Source: Anarhynchus alexandrinus
Lineage: Eukaryota > Chordata > Aves > Charadriiformes > Charadriidae
DNA length: 64,000 nt
Direction of reading: 5' to 3'
Assembly (NCBI GenBank): GCA_008711295.1
Contig: VUYV01000190.1
Location: 881,876 to 945,875 of the forward strand
The translations under genes and the position numbers were made by a program. The notes beneath the pieces are model-generated. The model saw only the letters and a program-made list of their open reading frames with translations, did not search any database and was not told the DNA's origin. Below are positions 24,501 to 36,009 of this stretch, piece by piece (within the stretch, counting starts at the first letter, position 1; each line of letters opens with the position of its first letter).

Positions 24501-25440
24501 CAAGATAGGGGGTGTCCGTGGTGGAACAAGGATCACCAGATGAGTGGCCTTTGCACATAGAAAGGCTTGTACTGGAATATAACTGCATGCACAACACTTT
24601 TAGTGTAAGTGAAGGAACTGGGGTTGCTGGAAACCCAAATTTATTGGTTTTACAGCTTATGTGTCAGTATAAACCGTTTCTAGCTAGTCAAGGACAAATG
24701 CAAGGGTTTTTGTTCAAACAGGAGACATTCCCATCTCTCTTCTGCCGAGAGGAGTGCTACAACTGCACTGTGAGCGCAGTAACACGTGATAAGTGCTGTT
24801 CCTCCACAGCAAAGCAAGCTCAGGTAGCGCATCCTTTATAGACAAAAAGTAGTAATGTGATTATCCTAATAAACAACTTCATCAGATGTTCCAAGTAATT
24901 ATCTTTCCTCTCCATGATCAAAAAAATAGAAACATATAAACATAAAAAGAGACTTTAATTTTTTAAGCTAACCAGGATTTGTGGTCATAAAGAATAATGG
25001 CAAAGGCAAGGGGTTTTTCCTTTGCAAGAAAATTCTTGGAGCAGCATGTAAACAGACCTTCTTGTGGTATTAATATTACCCCATTTATGCTGAAACTATG
25101 CAAACAGAGACATATAAAATTGTGCTCCTAAAAACTTTGGTTGCCAATAAATATTTTTACCACTTTTAATTTATACTGTTTGCAACTTTGCCCCCTTGCA
25201 GAAAAGTGATCCCAGCATGCAAGCTAAGTTATTCTGAGGTTATTGGAACTGTCAGACATTTAAAATAAAGATCATTTCTGTTCCTCTGAACTTAACCTGT
25301 TGCTTGTTTGGAAAGATTTGACCTGGCAGTTTGCAAAGCTTCGTCTCATGGGCTAGTGACAGAAGCATAGACTTTTTAGCTCGAATTGATGGCAGGCAGC
25401 CTTGTTTAGTGCCTCAGGGGATTTGAGTTCCCGTCTTGAC
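21530..25440. other. Presumed intron; no exon seen
   Basis: Long AT-rich interval. The stretch 22130-22800 is especially rich in TTAAT/ATTA-type words and poor in simple repeats, as conserved non-coding elements often are; this cannot be tested without another genome. Confidence 0.35.
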
Positions 25441-25445
25441 CTTAC

Positions 25446-25491
25446 CATATATGCCCTCACTGCAAATATTGGGTGTATTTTCACTAGGTTA
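25446..25491 (-). CDS. Weak candidate exon of the minus-strand gene (46 bases)
   Basis: The donor is fair (CATATATG/GTAAGG). The acceptor lies in GCTAACTGGAGAGCAG, where a branch-like CTAAC is close but the pyrimidine tract is missing. The frame after one base reads NLVKIHPIFAVRAYM and ends in phase 0. It joins the exon at 35936-36009 (phase 2) to the terminal exon at 15706-15822 (phase 0) without breaking frame. It was found by looking for something that fitted, so its phase agreement is weak evidence. Confidence 0.22.
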
Positions 25492-27887
25492 CTGCTCTCC
25501 AGTTAGCTATCTTGATACCTCAGTTTTAAAAAGTCTCAGTATTAAATAGATATAATGCACCCTGCTACATCAAGATACCAACCTGTATTCCATTAAAACA
25601 AAAACATAGCTTCAGGCTTCCTTTACAAGTTTACAGACTTAATGGAAGTTACAAATTCTCACTACACTGAAAAATCAGTGTGAAAAATCAGCACTTTTAT
25701 TCTGGTGCCTGCATAGTGCCTGCTGGATTGAGTACCGAATTTTCCTAGTGCTTAATGTGATGTTCACCTTAAAAAGGTATAAGCTGTGCCTCAAAAGAAC
25801 TGTCTTATAAATAACAAGATGATTTCAAATATTGAATTTGGACATTTTAAAGATTTTCTCAAACCTTTTGGGTTCAAACTCCAAAAATTTTATCCATATT
25901 CAATAGGAGGAGAAAAGGGACTGCTGAAGTTCTCCCATGATGTTTGAATACATGAGCTGGGGAATTCAGAGGAAAAAAGATTACTGTGGCAAAAGGAGGG
26001 GAGCTGACAACTCAGTCTTCCTTAGGAGCTGTTGAAACTAGTTCTGAGCTATTATCTTTATAGTTTGGTGAATAAAAAAAGTTAGAGAATATTTTACAAG
26101 GTCATGGGCAACCTGACTTTCTTCATTTTCAAGTGTTTGACTTGACAAATCCTTGACTGCACTTTTAAACTCATACACAAATGGTCACACTTATACTAAG
26201 GTATGGATATCATACCATTTTCATTTCTGTTACTTTTTCATTTTACATGGATGTTAATTACAGCAATTTTGATATTATCTATTCTAGTACTAGTTATTTA
26301 CTAAAGAAACCAATTATTTTCTATTTGAAAATTCCTTTGGTTTTAAGCAGCATTCAAAGCACTGATGTAGTTCTTAACTGACTGACTTAGATCCTATAAT
26401 TTTGGGACATAAGCCCATAAAACTTCATGCGTTGGCAAGCCTCTGCTCTCCTTTCATTCCAAACCTCTCCTCCTTGAGATGAAAACAAAGCAGAAATATT
26501 TGCAATTATAATGCCGTAAACCACTATTTGCTTGTTATATGTTTTCAGCTTTCAGACTGGAACTGAGGAGGATGGATTGAAACCTGCCAGCTTGCTAACG
26601 GGGCAGCTTTGCCTTGGGGAGCACAGGAATCTGGGCAAACAGGTACAACTGCAAAAGAAGGTAGCTGCAATCGAAGCATCTTCTCTGGGGACCTGGTAGT
26701 GGTAGGGGTGGAAGTACCCAGCTGTGGGCACTTTTCAGCTCTGGGTAGTCAGTATAGAGGTGCTGTGGGACCCAGTGAGCTATCTGTGTATCTCCTGGAG
26801 TACTCGACAAGAGTATCATGAACAGATCCTGCTCAGCTGTTAAAATGTGCCATGGTGCTGGAGGTTTGTAGTTATCTGCAACCTTTTTCTCAAACCAGGG
26901 AGAGTTTTCTGCATATTAGAAGAGAGAAAGTAAGTGAACATGACAGAAACAGGCAAAAAGAAGAAGACAAAGACTAAACGCTGGCAAATGTTGCTGTTTA
27001 ACAAAGATCAGTGTTGATGAAGGTCAGTGAAGCTGGTTGGCAATTAGCCTTTGGCTGTGTGAAGAAAGGACTTTTGACTACTTAGTGCATTATTCTGCAG
27101 AGGTTAGTGTTATACACACTCACGAAGTCCTCCTATGCCACCCAGCTTGCAAGCATAAAGCCAGGAAAAAATGATACTTTTTGCCAGTTGACTATATAAT
27201 TTTCAATGGCCAAAAGCCAACTGGCTGCTAATTGTTATTGCAGTGAAACTGAAAACAAAGCTCTTGGTATGAATACTTGGACTGTTTGTTGTATTCCCCC
27301 TTGAAATTCCTCAGGAAGTGCCATGAACTGCTGCTCACACCCACAGCTCCCGGAGAAGATGAACTGGGTGCCTGTGTATGCGTGCAGCACTTGGTCTGCA
27401 GCCTTGGCAAACATTTTCAAAAGGTTTTTTGCGGCTGAGATTAGCTGGCTGCAAAGAAATTCATTTATTTAGTCGCTTTGCACGCTTAGAGCATTTTCCA
27501 AAAATCTAGCATATGTAGGTCCATGGGGGCCCCAGAAAATACGTGACTGGAGAGAACTGGTGGAATTGTTTTCAATCATAAGAGAGATAACTCACATCTA
27601 TCTGCTATTATTTGCAGGAGAAGCTCTTGAGGCAAGGAACATCTCTTTTTTTTGGTACTTATGTAGCAGCCCGCACAGTGGAGTGCTAATCCATGCCAGG
27701 GAGGGCCAGGCACTGCCATCATTCAAGCAGATAATAATGGTTATTTCCAGAGCTGACTGAACAGACACTAGCTGCATCACCTGTGCTCATCCTCTGAGTT
27801 ACACCCACCCAAAATAAACTCGAGAGAAATGTGTCCTGGATCATTCTTGTCCCTCCCTCCCACAACCCACTCCACAGGACAGCAACA

Positions 27888-27951
27888 CTATCTTAGAAAA
27901 TTTCTATCTCAGAAAATTTCTATCTCAGAAAATTTCTATCTCAGAAAATTC
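27888..27951. repeat. 16-bp minisatellite, four copies
   Basis: The unit CTATCTCAGAAAATTT is repeated four times head to tail. The first copy has one change (CTTAG) and the last ends in C. Near identity suggests recent expansion or ongoing homogenisation. Confidence 0.93.
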
Positions 27952-27959
27952 AGATATAT

Positions 27960-30900
27960 TCATAGACAACTCCATGATTGATTGCTTGGTTTCCATTTAA
28001 TTAAAGAACTGAAGGCAGATCTATACTCCAAAGTTCTGTTGCTATTTGTTATCTCCTTCCAAATATGGATTAGTTGTGTCCCCGTCAGCTTCTTTTCCTG
28101 TGCCTACAAAACCTCTAGTGGGGGTACAAAGAAGCAGGGCAGCCTTATGTCCTGAGATGTCCCCGTATTCTGCATGGGATGCTTGCCTAGACTGAAAAAA
28201 AAAAAGGAATTTGACCACATGCTCACAATTTCTGGATGTTAATGAGCCCTATCAACACAGTAGTTTTAATCAGGTTGTCTCCTATTTGGATAGGTGACCA
28301 CTGTCCACGGGCAGATCGGCCATGTGGCAGATGTGCAGTAGGTCCATGCAGGACAGCGTGGCCAGGGTGCACAGTACGTATACACAGACTTCTTGGGTGG
28401 AAATATAGAAGTCTTCAAGCAGAAAAGGCTTTTTTGTCAGCTGAGTTTGTATTTCTCAGAGGTGTGCTTTAACTGAGCTGACAAATAAGGTCTTCTGTTG
28501 TTGGCACGTGCAGCACTGACTGGCACGTTCTCCCAACCTACCTACGCCCAAGCAAAGCTGTAGCATACATGGCATGCACAGGGAGAACACACAAGTACAG
28601 AGATTGTTCCTCTTTCAAAGTACGTGGTATATGTTAGATAGCTTCAAGTAGCAGAAGGAGCACCTTTTTTTCTTCAGAGCTGTGGAAAAGATAAGGCATC
28701 AAAGGACACGCATAATTTCAGTTACTTTGTTAGCCAGCATAAGCGCACCAAGCAAATACACATCTTTCTCAGACTTCTAGCTGCTAATGGTCTTCCCCTG
28801 CGGTGTCACCAGTTGCAATGGAAAGAGAAAAGATAAGGGAACTCAGGGACAATATGTCAGAGGTGAGGAATCAACAGTGGAAATGGGGAACCTTAGAAAA
28901 ACAGGTAAAGAAAACCTTGTTCATTCACCAGAAAGGAAAGCTGTGGTGAAAACCTTCTGTGATTGCTTACTCACAGTGCATCAGACCTATCTAATGTCCC
29001 TCAGAAAAGTCTAGACCTTTGATTTTAATGGCCAATTTAACTATTTATTTGATATATGCTCACGCTTAATACTGTTCATGCAAACGTCAGGCATATACTA
29101 CAATTACATAAAGCCTTTCTTAAAGTTAATAAAAAACTGTGCTTCAGAATGTCTATCTACCAAGTGCATGCATAAATATTTCATCATTAGCATAATATTA
29201 TTGGCTCAACCTTGCGCACACGTAGCTATACATACAATTAGGAACTGGGTCCAACTGCACTGGTCACCTTGTGAACACGTAGCAAGACACAGTCCTTTTC
29301 CCAAGGCATATCTAAAATATTAATCAGCAAATACTTAAGCAAGTATTTCTGCATGCAATAATAGTCTTATTGCATGTAAAGCGATGCCTCACGATTGGTA
29401 TACATTTGCCCACATTTGCAAGATCAAAGCCTTACTTACAACAATTCACAGGTCGTGAAAAACACAGAGAGATAAAGGGAAAGGCAGTGAAAGAAAATAG
29501 CATGGCACTTTAACATAACAAACGATTTTGAATGCAAAAGTGTCGTTGTTCTAAAAACTATTAATGATGTTATTAATCTCCATAGTAGATGCATCTACTA
29601 CCACTTGTCACTCAGTAATCAAAATAATAATACAAGGAGGAATATCTTTAAAATTTAAAAAAAAAGAAAAAATTATCACTGTGCATAAGCAAAAGACAGA
29701 AAAGTCTTTCCTTCTTCAGAAATTACTAAGGAGGAAATTTCTGTCATTGCTGTTATTGTTGTTATGGAGAATTAAGAAATGCTCCAGACACTGACCAAGT
29801 TCAAACCAGAGAGGACAGAACGGTAGTCAGAGCTGCTGTCCCCAGCTCTCCACCCTCATGTTCAAGGGCTCACATTGCCCCAGAGAAACCCTGAGAGACG
29901 TTCCTTCTCAGGGAGGAAAAAATGCTTCCCAAGTTCCACAGCCTGTATGGGCAGAACCCTTGATGCAATTGTATCTTAAATCATGGTTTGTTTCTAAACC
30001 GTTGTTAGCTGAGTTTGTGGCCCCAGCTACTCCTTCTGCAATCCCTGTGGTGAGAAACTGGTCACTTAGGATGTATTGTCAACCTCAAGCACTCAAATAT
30101 TCATAGGTCCAGCAAAAATAGGATTAATCTGTGATTTTAAGATAAATATGTTAGGAGTTTTTAGCTGCTCTTTGAACTTCTGTAACTTCAAGAAACACAT
30201 TTTTAGGCTTATCTTGGTGAACAACTGGACCATGAGTTAACCACTTAGTTTAGAGTTCATCTACAAGCTGCAAATCTGCTGTATCACTTCTTCGGTCTTT
30301 AGTAACTTAGAAAAAATACCTAATACTGTCACCATCAGAAACACTGCTCAAGTCATATGGCAAAATTACCCCCCCTAGATCAGATGTCTAAACACCCATA
30401 CAAAAGAGCAGAGACTTTAGAGAGATTTCACCATGGCCACAGAAATGTGCCCACTGCAGATCTTCTTAGAAATGTCCATTCATATGGGAATTTTCAAGAT
30501 TTTTTTTACTTCTGCCAATATTGCTGGAAACAAAATTCTTAACATGAGTGGAAAACAAACAAGAAACAGCAAAACAGGCTAACCCAATGGGTATTATGAA
30601 TCCAAATAATTACAACTTCTCCGCAGGATTCATTCAGCTGTGGATGTGATAATATTCCTCAACTGAAAATGCCTAACACTTATGTTATACAGTTGGGTTT
30701 TTTTAGTGGCTTTATGAAGGCTGCTATATTAAGACTTCATTTCTAGTTTCATTTGTACTTTACATACATGGTAAGTCAAGTAAAAATCACGGTAAAGTGG
30801 GGTACTTGAAAGCCAGCATTTCTACAGCAGAATTTTAATTGCCTAGAAAGAAATGTATTCAGGTCAGCACATACTGAAGCAGCTTGAAAAGTTTAACAGT

Positions 30901-31480
30901 TACTGAATTCTGCTAATAGCTCCCATTGCTAATGCACAGTTAAAATTGTCCACCGTTATTATTGTTTGTTCACAGGGAATTTGCCAGCAATAATACATGT
31001 TTTTATTAGACAGTTTTAGGGCACACCCCAAACCAGAGTTGGGCAGGGAAGAGGCAGAGGAGGGCTCCCAGGGTGGATCCAGCCTTTGGGAGGAAAAACA
31101 AGTAAACTCCAGAGCAGCTGCTAAGAACTGAGTTTTCTCTAAGTTATAACATATTTATTTACTTTTAGCCAATGATGTCCTGTTTAATGGCTCTAAAGTA
31201 GCACAAAGCAGAAGGGTAGCTGACCACCTAAGTTCAGAAAAGAAGAATTCCAACTTTTAGAGGACCGCGAAGCTGAAGGGCCACTTTGTGGAGCGACGTT
31301 TGTGGCACGCAGGAGCGTGCCAGGAATTCCTGCAGCATGGCAGGGATGCTTCAGCCAGGCTTCCTGGAAGATCTGTCTAGGTCTTACGGAGGACACGTTA
31401 CACCACAGCCACCTTAGGGATGTATTTTGAAATACACAGGCAAGGCTCCCTGTGCTCTGAGGGCCTGGGGATTTGCCACG
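27960..31480. other. Presumed intron; no exon seen
   Basis: AT-rich, with only chance frames on both strands. Confidence 0.35.
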
Positions 31481-31485
31481 CAATC

Positions 31486-31633
31486 ACTCCTTGTCACAAA
31501 AATGTGCTCTTGAGTTTCCGCTTTCTTTCCTTAAAAACATGTATGACTACNTACTCCTTGTCACAAAAATCATAGAATCATAGAATGTGCTCTTGAGTTT
31601 CCACTTTCTTTCCTTAAAAACATGTATGACTAC
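31486..31633. repeat. Duplicated 65-bp block separated by one N; second copy carries a CR1-tail-like insert
   Basis: Bases 31486-31550 and 31553-31633 are the same sequence (ACTCCTTGTCACAAAAA ... CATGTATGACTAC) with one substitution (CCGC/CCAC). The second copy has 16 extra bases, TCATAGAATCATAGAA, the CR1 terminal octamer pair read backwards. The N at 31551 sits exactly at the junction. This fits a contig join where overlapping ends, perhaps two haplotypes, were not merged. Confidence 0.92.
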
Positions 31634-33822
31634 TCTTCATGACTGAAGAAAAGCTTGAAAACGTCTAAGCAATACGAGTGCTCCTGAGCCCTGACTCTGC
31701 AGCCTCAAACCCTGTTGTTTCCTATAATGCTCTAAAACTCAGCAGTTTTGGCATAAAACTGGCTGGTTTGCTCCCATCAGACGTCACACATGTTTTGTTT
31801 TCTGTCCCCTTCTCAGTGAGGACCTGCCTTTTGCTGTCCCACTTTACCCACAAAGAGAAGCTAACTGGACAACAGTATTTGTACTTTCTACTGTTTCGTG
31901 GAGATGGGCAGCTGAGGAACAGATAGACAGTTGTTATTATTGCTTTGTCAGAGACCTTTCTTCTGGTGTAATTACAATTACCTTGCATATCTAGGATATA
32001 ATTGCTTTGGATAGGTATGTCTTTTCTGATCTTCACAGATTTGTTACCAGCCCCTCTGGAAGCTCCTGAACCGACCCCAGTTTCTGGGCACCAACCTTAC
32101 CCGTAACAGCCCTCCTCCCACCTCCAGGTTTAACACAACCTCTGCTTTTTCCAGACGTGCTGGAGATTCTGTCTGTATAACGCCAAAAAGTGATTAATGA
32201 TTTTTCTTTCCTTGTGAAATAACATTTTACAACTGCTTTTAAAATCTGAAAAGAAGAAATTACAGTTATATTTTACTGTTCTCTGATCTTGTATGTGCTC
32301 TTCTTGGACTTCTAGAGTCTATTAAAAGCAGTTTCTGTATTTTCAAACTTTCGTAGCATCCACGTCTCACCATTTCCAGACGTAGCACACTATTTTCAAA
32401 TGTAAGATTTTTTTACAAAGCTCCTGTTTGCTACAGAAAGGCTGCCTCAGGTCTTCAACCTTGCTGCAGATAATGACAGACCTCCAGAAATGTCTCATGA
32501 CAACCCCTCTGTTTCATGCTAACTCTTCTTGGTATACAGACTTTCCTGCAGTGGGTAATGTAGAAGTGAGCTTGGAAACCTGTCAGGAAATATGTCAGGT
32601 GAGCACAGAAGACCTTAAATCCTATTCCATCCTATTAAAACAACACACCTGGGTTGGAAGGAGAGATTCTCAAAAAGGAATGAGAGGTTGAAAGAGGAGT
32701 TCAACAATATTGCAGCTACACACTGCTGCAAAACGCTGACATGTTGATGTCATACGGGTCGATCAGGCATCATCTGCCTGTATTGCCCTAACCACGCAGC
32801 GCTGCAGCCTCTAAAGCTCACCTAAGGCTGTGCTACTGTTAAAGCAGAAGTTTCACCCTTATGTCCACCTTCAGCCACAAGTTTTTGTGTTGGGGAGTCA
32901 CTGCTCTGATCAAAAAGGAATCCTTCTTTCCAGGATGACTTCAGTTAAATCACAAGCTGATCCCCTGGTAAACCAAAGCAAAGGAAGGAGCAGGAATAAA
33001 TGGCTGGAGGGGAGGCAGGACTTCCCATCCAGGGGCACAGAAGCCTTAAGTTGACTAACTCTAAATGTGAAGGTGTACTTTACACCAAAGAGCTGTTATC
33101 TATCTTCCTGGACAGAACACAGATGGCATAAAATAGCGTATTTAGTATCATGGCCTAATTTGTAAAAAAATAAAATAAAAAAAAATCTAAATGGTGGAGG
33201 GTAGATCCAGTGTTCACCACTGCAGAAAGCTGGTTTGCAATCACAAACATATTCAAAAATGTGTAGGGCAGAAAAAATATTCTGTCCTAAAACCTTTTTC
33301 ATTGAAAGTTAGAATATAGATTTAAAAATTTTAAATGAAATTTCTGTTTGTCAGAGAATTACTTTTTTTTATTGAAGAATCAAATACACAGAAACTCTGA
33401 GACTTCAGTCTGAGACAGTCATGGTGCTTCCCCAGAGCTGCCATCGGGTCGCCCATCCTCCTCTGCAGATCAAACAGAACCTCTGGGCTTTGTGAATCAT
33501 GATGCTCTGTGAGAAGGGGTCACCACGACAAAACTGTGCTCTCTCGCCCTCAGGTGCATGATGGAAGATGAAGTCAAAGGATTCCTCCATAGAGAGGAGA
33601 GTAAGAGGAAAGAAATAAATTGCAGTTCCTAGGCGGTCTGAAGTATTCCCATTTTCATCTACGATAACTTCTTTTTTTGCTGCTTGTTGAAAAAAAATAC
33701 ACTTCTCTGTGTAAAAAATTGGTAGGCTTCCGTGTCAAAAGGAAGATCCAGAGAGATATCGCAAATCTGACACAGTGCAAGGCACTATTACTGTTTTAAC
33801 CAAGCAGAGATCAGGATGAAGA

Positions 33823-33847
33823 ATTCTTTTTTTTTTTTTTTTTTTTT
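33823..33847. repeat. Poly(T) tract
   Basis: About 24 consecutive T residues. Confidence 0.85.
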
Positions 33848-33939
33848 GAAAAGTAAAACTGATACTTCAGAGAGCTAAGGTTTCATCCCACTATTGCTGA
33901 ATTTAAGTTAATCCTACATACTGTTTTAATTTATTTTAG

Positions 33940-34121
33940 GGCAGGACGGAAACAGAAGGAAAGTGGTCAGGGACAGCGAGCAAGGCATGGTTTTCCTGGT
34001 GTTTCGAGTTCTTGAAAGAAAAAGACATGCTGACCAATGGGACATGGAAGAAAAATCCAGAATGGAAACACCAAGGGAGAAGGTTTGCCCCATATCATAA
34101 GATAAGGAATAGAAAAATGAG
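33940..34121 (+). other. Exon-like open segment on the plus strand
   Basis: The left edge is a good acceptor (GTTTTAATTTATTTTAG). The frame is open past a possible donor GAG/GTATGA at 34122 and ends at a TGA soon after. It reads GRTETEGKWSGTASKAWFSW, then CFEFLKEKDMLTNGTWKK. It has many Trp codons arising from purine-rich DNA, which suggests that composition rather than selection keeps the frame open. It may be a non-coding antisense exon. Confidence 0.2.
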
Positions 34122-34875
34122 GTATGACTTATGAGGGTACCCTAAATTCAATAGTCACTTACCTGCTGAGTCGGGCATTTCTGGTGTGACTCACAGAACC
34201 AGGTATTTAAAAGCTTTCAGCATCAGTGCTTAATACTTTTTCAGAGACTTTTGATCTTTCTCTTCCTTTTTATCTCCATTTTTTTTCATGGGGCTGGGTC
34301 GGGAGGGGGAGATGAGGAAATTAGTTTTTCACTCTCTTTCCTTGGTGGGAATAGGTGTGAGGGGATTAAGAAGGTCTTTCACCTCCCCTTCATCCAGTTT
34401 GGCTAACAGAATTGTTCCACTTGCAAACTCGAGTGATTACAAACACACCCACTAGTTCTCAGATCATCTGACACATTCATTAGGAAATCAAAGGTCTTTT
34501 CTAGCTGGGAAGAGAAGCCTTTACATTAAATACTAAAATAGAAGCACTCTGGCACTCTGCAACGCTTTATAACAGATCGTTATGCAGAGACAGACGAGGT
34601 TCCAAGTTTTCTACAGGGTAAGGTTAACAATGTTTTGCTGAAGAAAGGACCAAACACAAAGTTCCTGAAATATCTAAATAGGATCTGTCTTTTCCACAAT
34701 AAAATATTTCACATATTTTAAAGTTATTTGAAGTTTTGTGACTTATGTTTTGTGTGTAACGTAATGTGATGGAGTCCCAGATTGTTTCTTTTTTCGTGAA
34801 ATTAATCAGATATATCTTTTTTATTTGTTTTAGTTCCTCATAAGAGTCCAAGTCACTGTAGCTCCACGTATTGGG

Positions 34876-34900
34876 CCTAAAACCATGTTTTGGTTTTAGG
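34876..34900. repeat. Perfect 10-bp inverted repeat (hairpin)
   Basis: CCTAAAACCA, a 5-base loop TGTTT, then TGGTTTTAGG. It is short but perfect. No function is evident. Confidence 0.75.
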
Positions 34901-35935
34901 TATCAACGCCTCTAAGTTAGAGTATGGGCTTACTTACAAACATGCCACAAATATAACAGCCAAGTCCAGATATTGGCAAGTTACTGAGTAAGCATAATTC
35001 ATAGCACACTATGCATTTATATTGGCTTTGCTGCACCTCTTCAAGCATAATGGGATGCGTTTGTCTTGGACTGTCTCAAATTTAAACATATGCTGTAGGA
35101 AGGTGTTGAATAACACAGTCAAAGAAAAAATGTAGACAACATGCATTGGAGTACAGGACATGATGACTGAACAACACTGAGCTAGAGCAGCTCCCATGAT
35201 GACCTTCCATTCGTTAACCTATTTTTACTCTGTCACATTGAATTGTGATTCTGTGTCTACAGACTTCAACATGTTCTGACCTGACTGAGTGACCTAAAGT
35301 AGGACTAGATAACACAATTGCAGTGTTGTTAGCACATAATGTGACAAGTACTGTTTCAGCTGACAAGATGTATCCAGTCAGAACAGTTTTTGCTTGTGGA
35401 TACGCCACTTTGCTCAGTGGGACCCTATTCCCAAACTAGATCTCTTATCTCCACCATGATACAAATATAGCTAAACAGAAACAAACCCACAAGATAACAG
35501 GCACACTAATAATATTCCATTTGACCACGCAAGGTGGTGTAATTTTGATAGAATTTATTTATATCAATTTTTATATAAATAGTTTTTGGTTTGATACAAA
35601 ATTGATTTATAATATAAAACTATATTTTTGCTATGGAAATTTGAGGGGCAATTTATACTGTTTCCTGTCAGCACCTGGCTTAGCATAGGCATGATCTCAG
35701 AGTGATCCTCCTTCTGTTTGCTCTCCTGTTCATTAGCTACAGGATAAGGAAAGTGCTTTAAACCCTTTGCGTATGGATTTCTGACTCCATAGCTGCTTGA
35801 CCCCATATGAAATGTCCCTCTGATCTCTCAGGCTTCTAAGGTTTCAGACTTGTGAAGAATCTCACTTTAGCAGCTGCTTCCATAAACTGGCATATACAAG
35901 CAATTTAGTGGAGACCTGAATCTTTCCCTACTTAC

Positions 35936-36009
35936 TCATGAAAATACTGGAGCAAAACTGGGCAGATTGACGTATTGCCATCATCCCGCCATACCACCAC
36001 CGTAACAGT
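35936..36009 (-). CDS. Candidate exon of the minus-strand gene (74 bases)
   Basis: The acceptor is CCTTTATGCATGATTCCTTAG and the donor is CATGA/GTAAGTAGG. In phase 0 the frame reads TVTVVVWRDDGNTSICPVLL, then QYFH plus GA. It follows directly in phase from the exon at 37989-38064. A second frame (phase 2 start) is also open, so only the upstream exon's phase picks this reading. Because it ends in phase 2, any following exon must give one base first. Confidence 0.42.

Noticed and set aside
34624..34851. 75-codon minus-strand frame (KQIKKIYLINFTKKETIW...)
   Set aside because: Very AT-rich, Lys/Ile/Asn-loaded composition, as expected from random AT-rich DNA; no donor.
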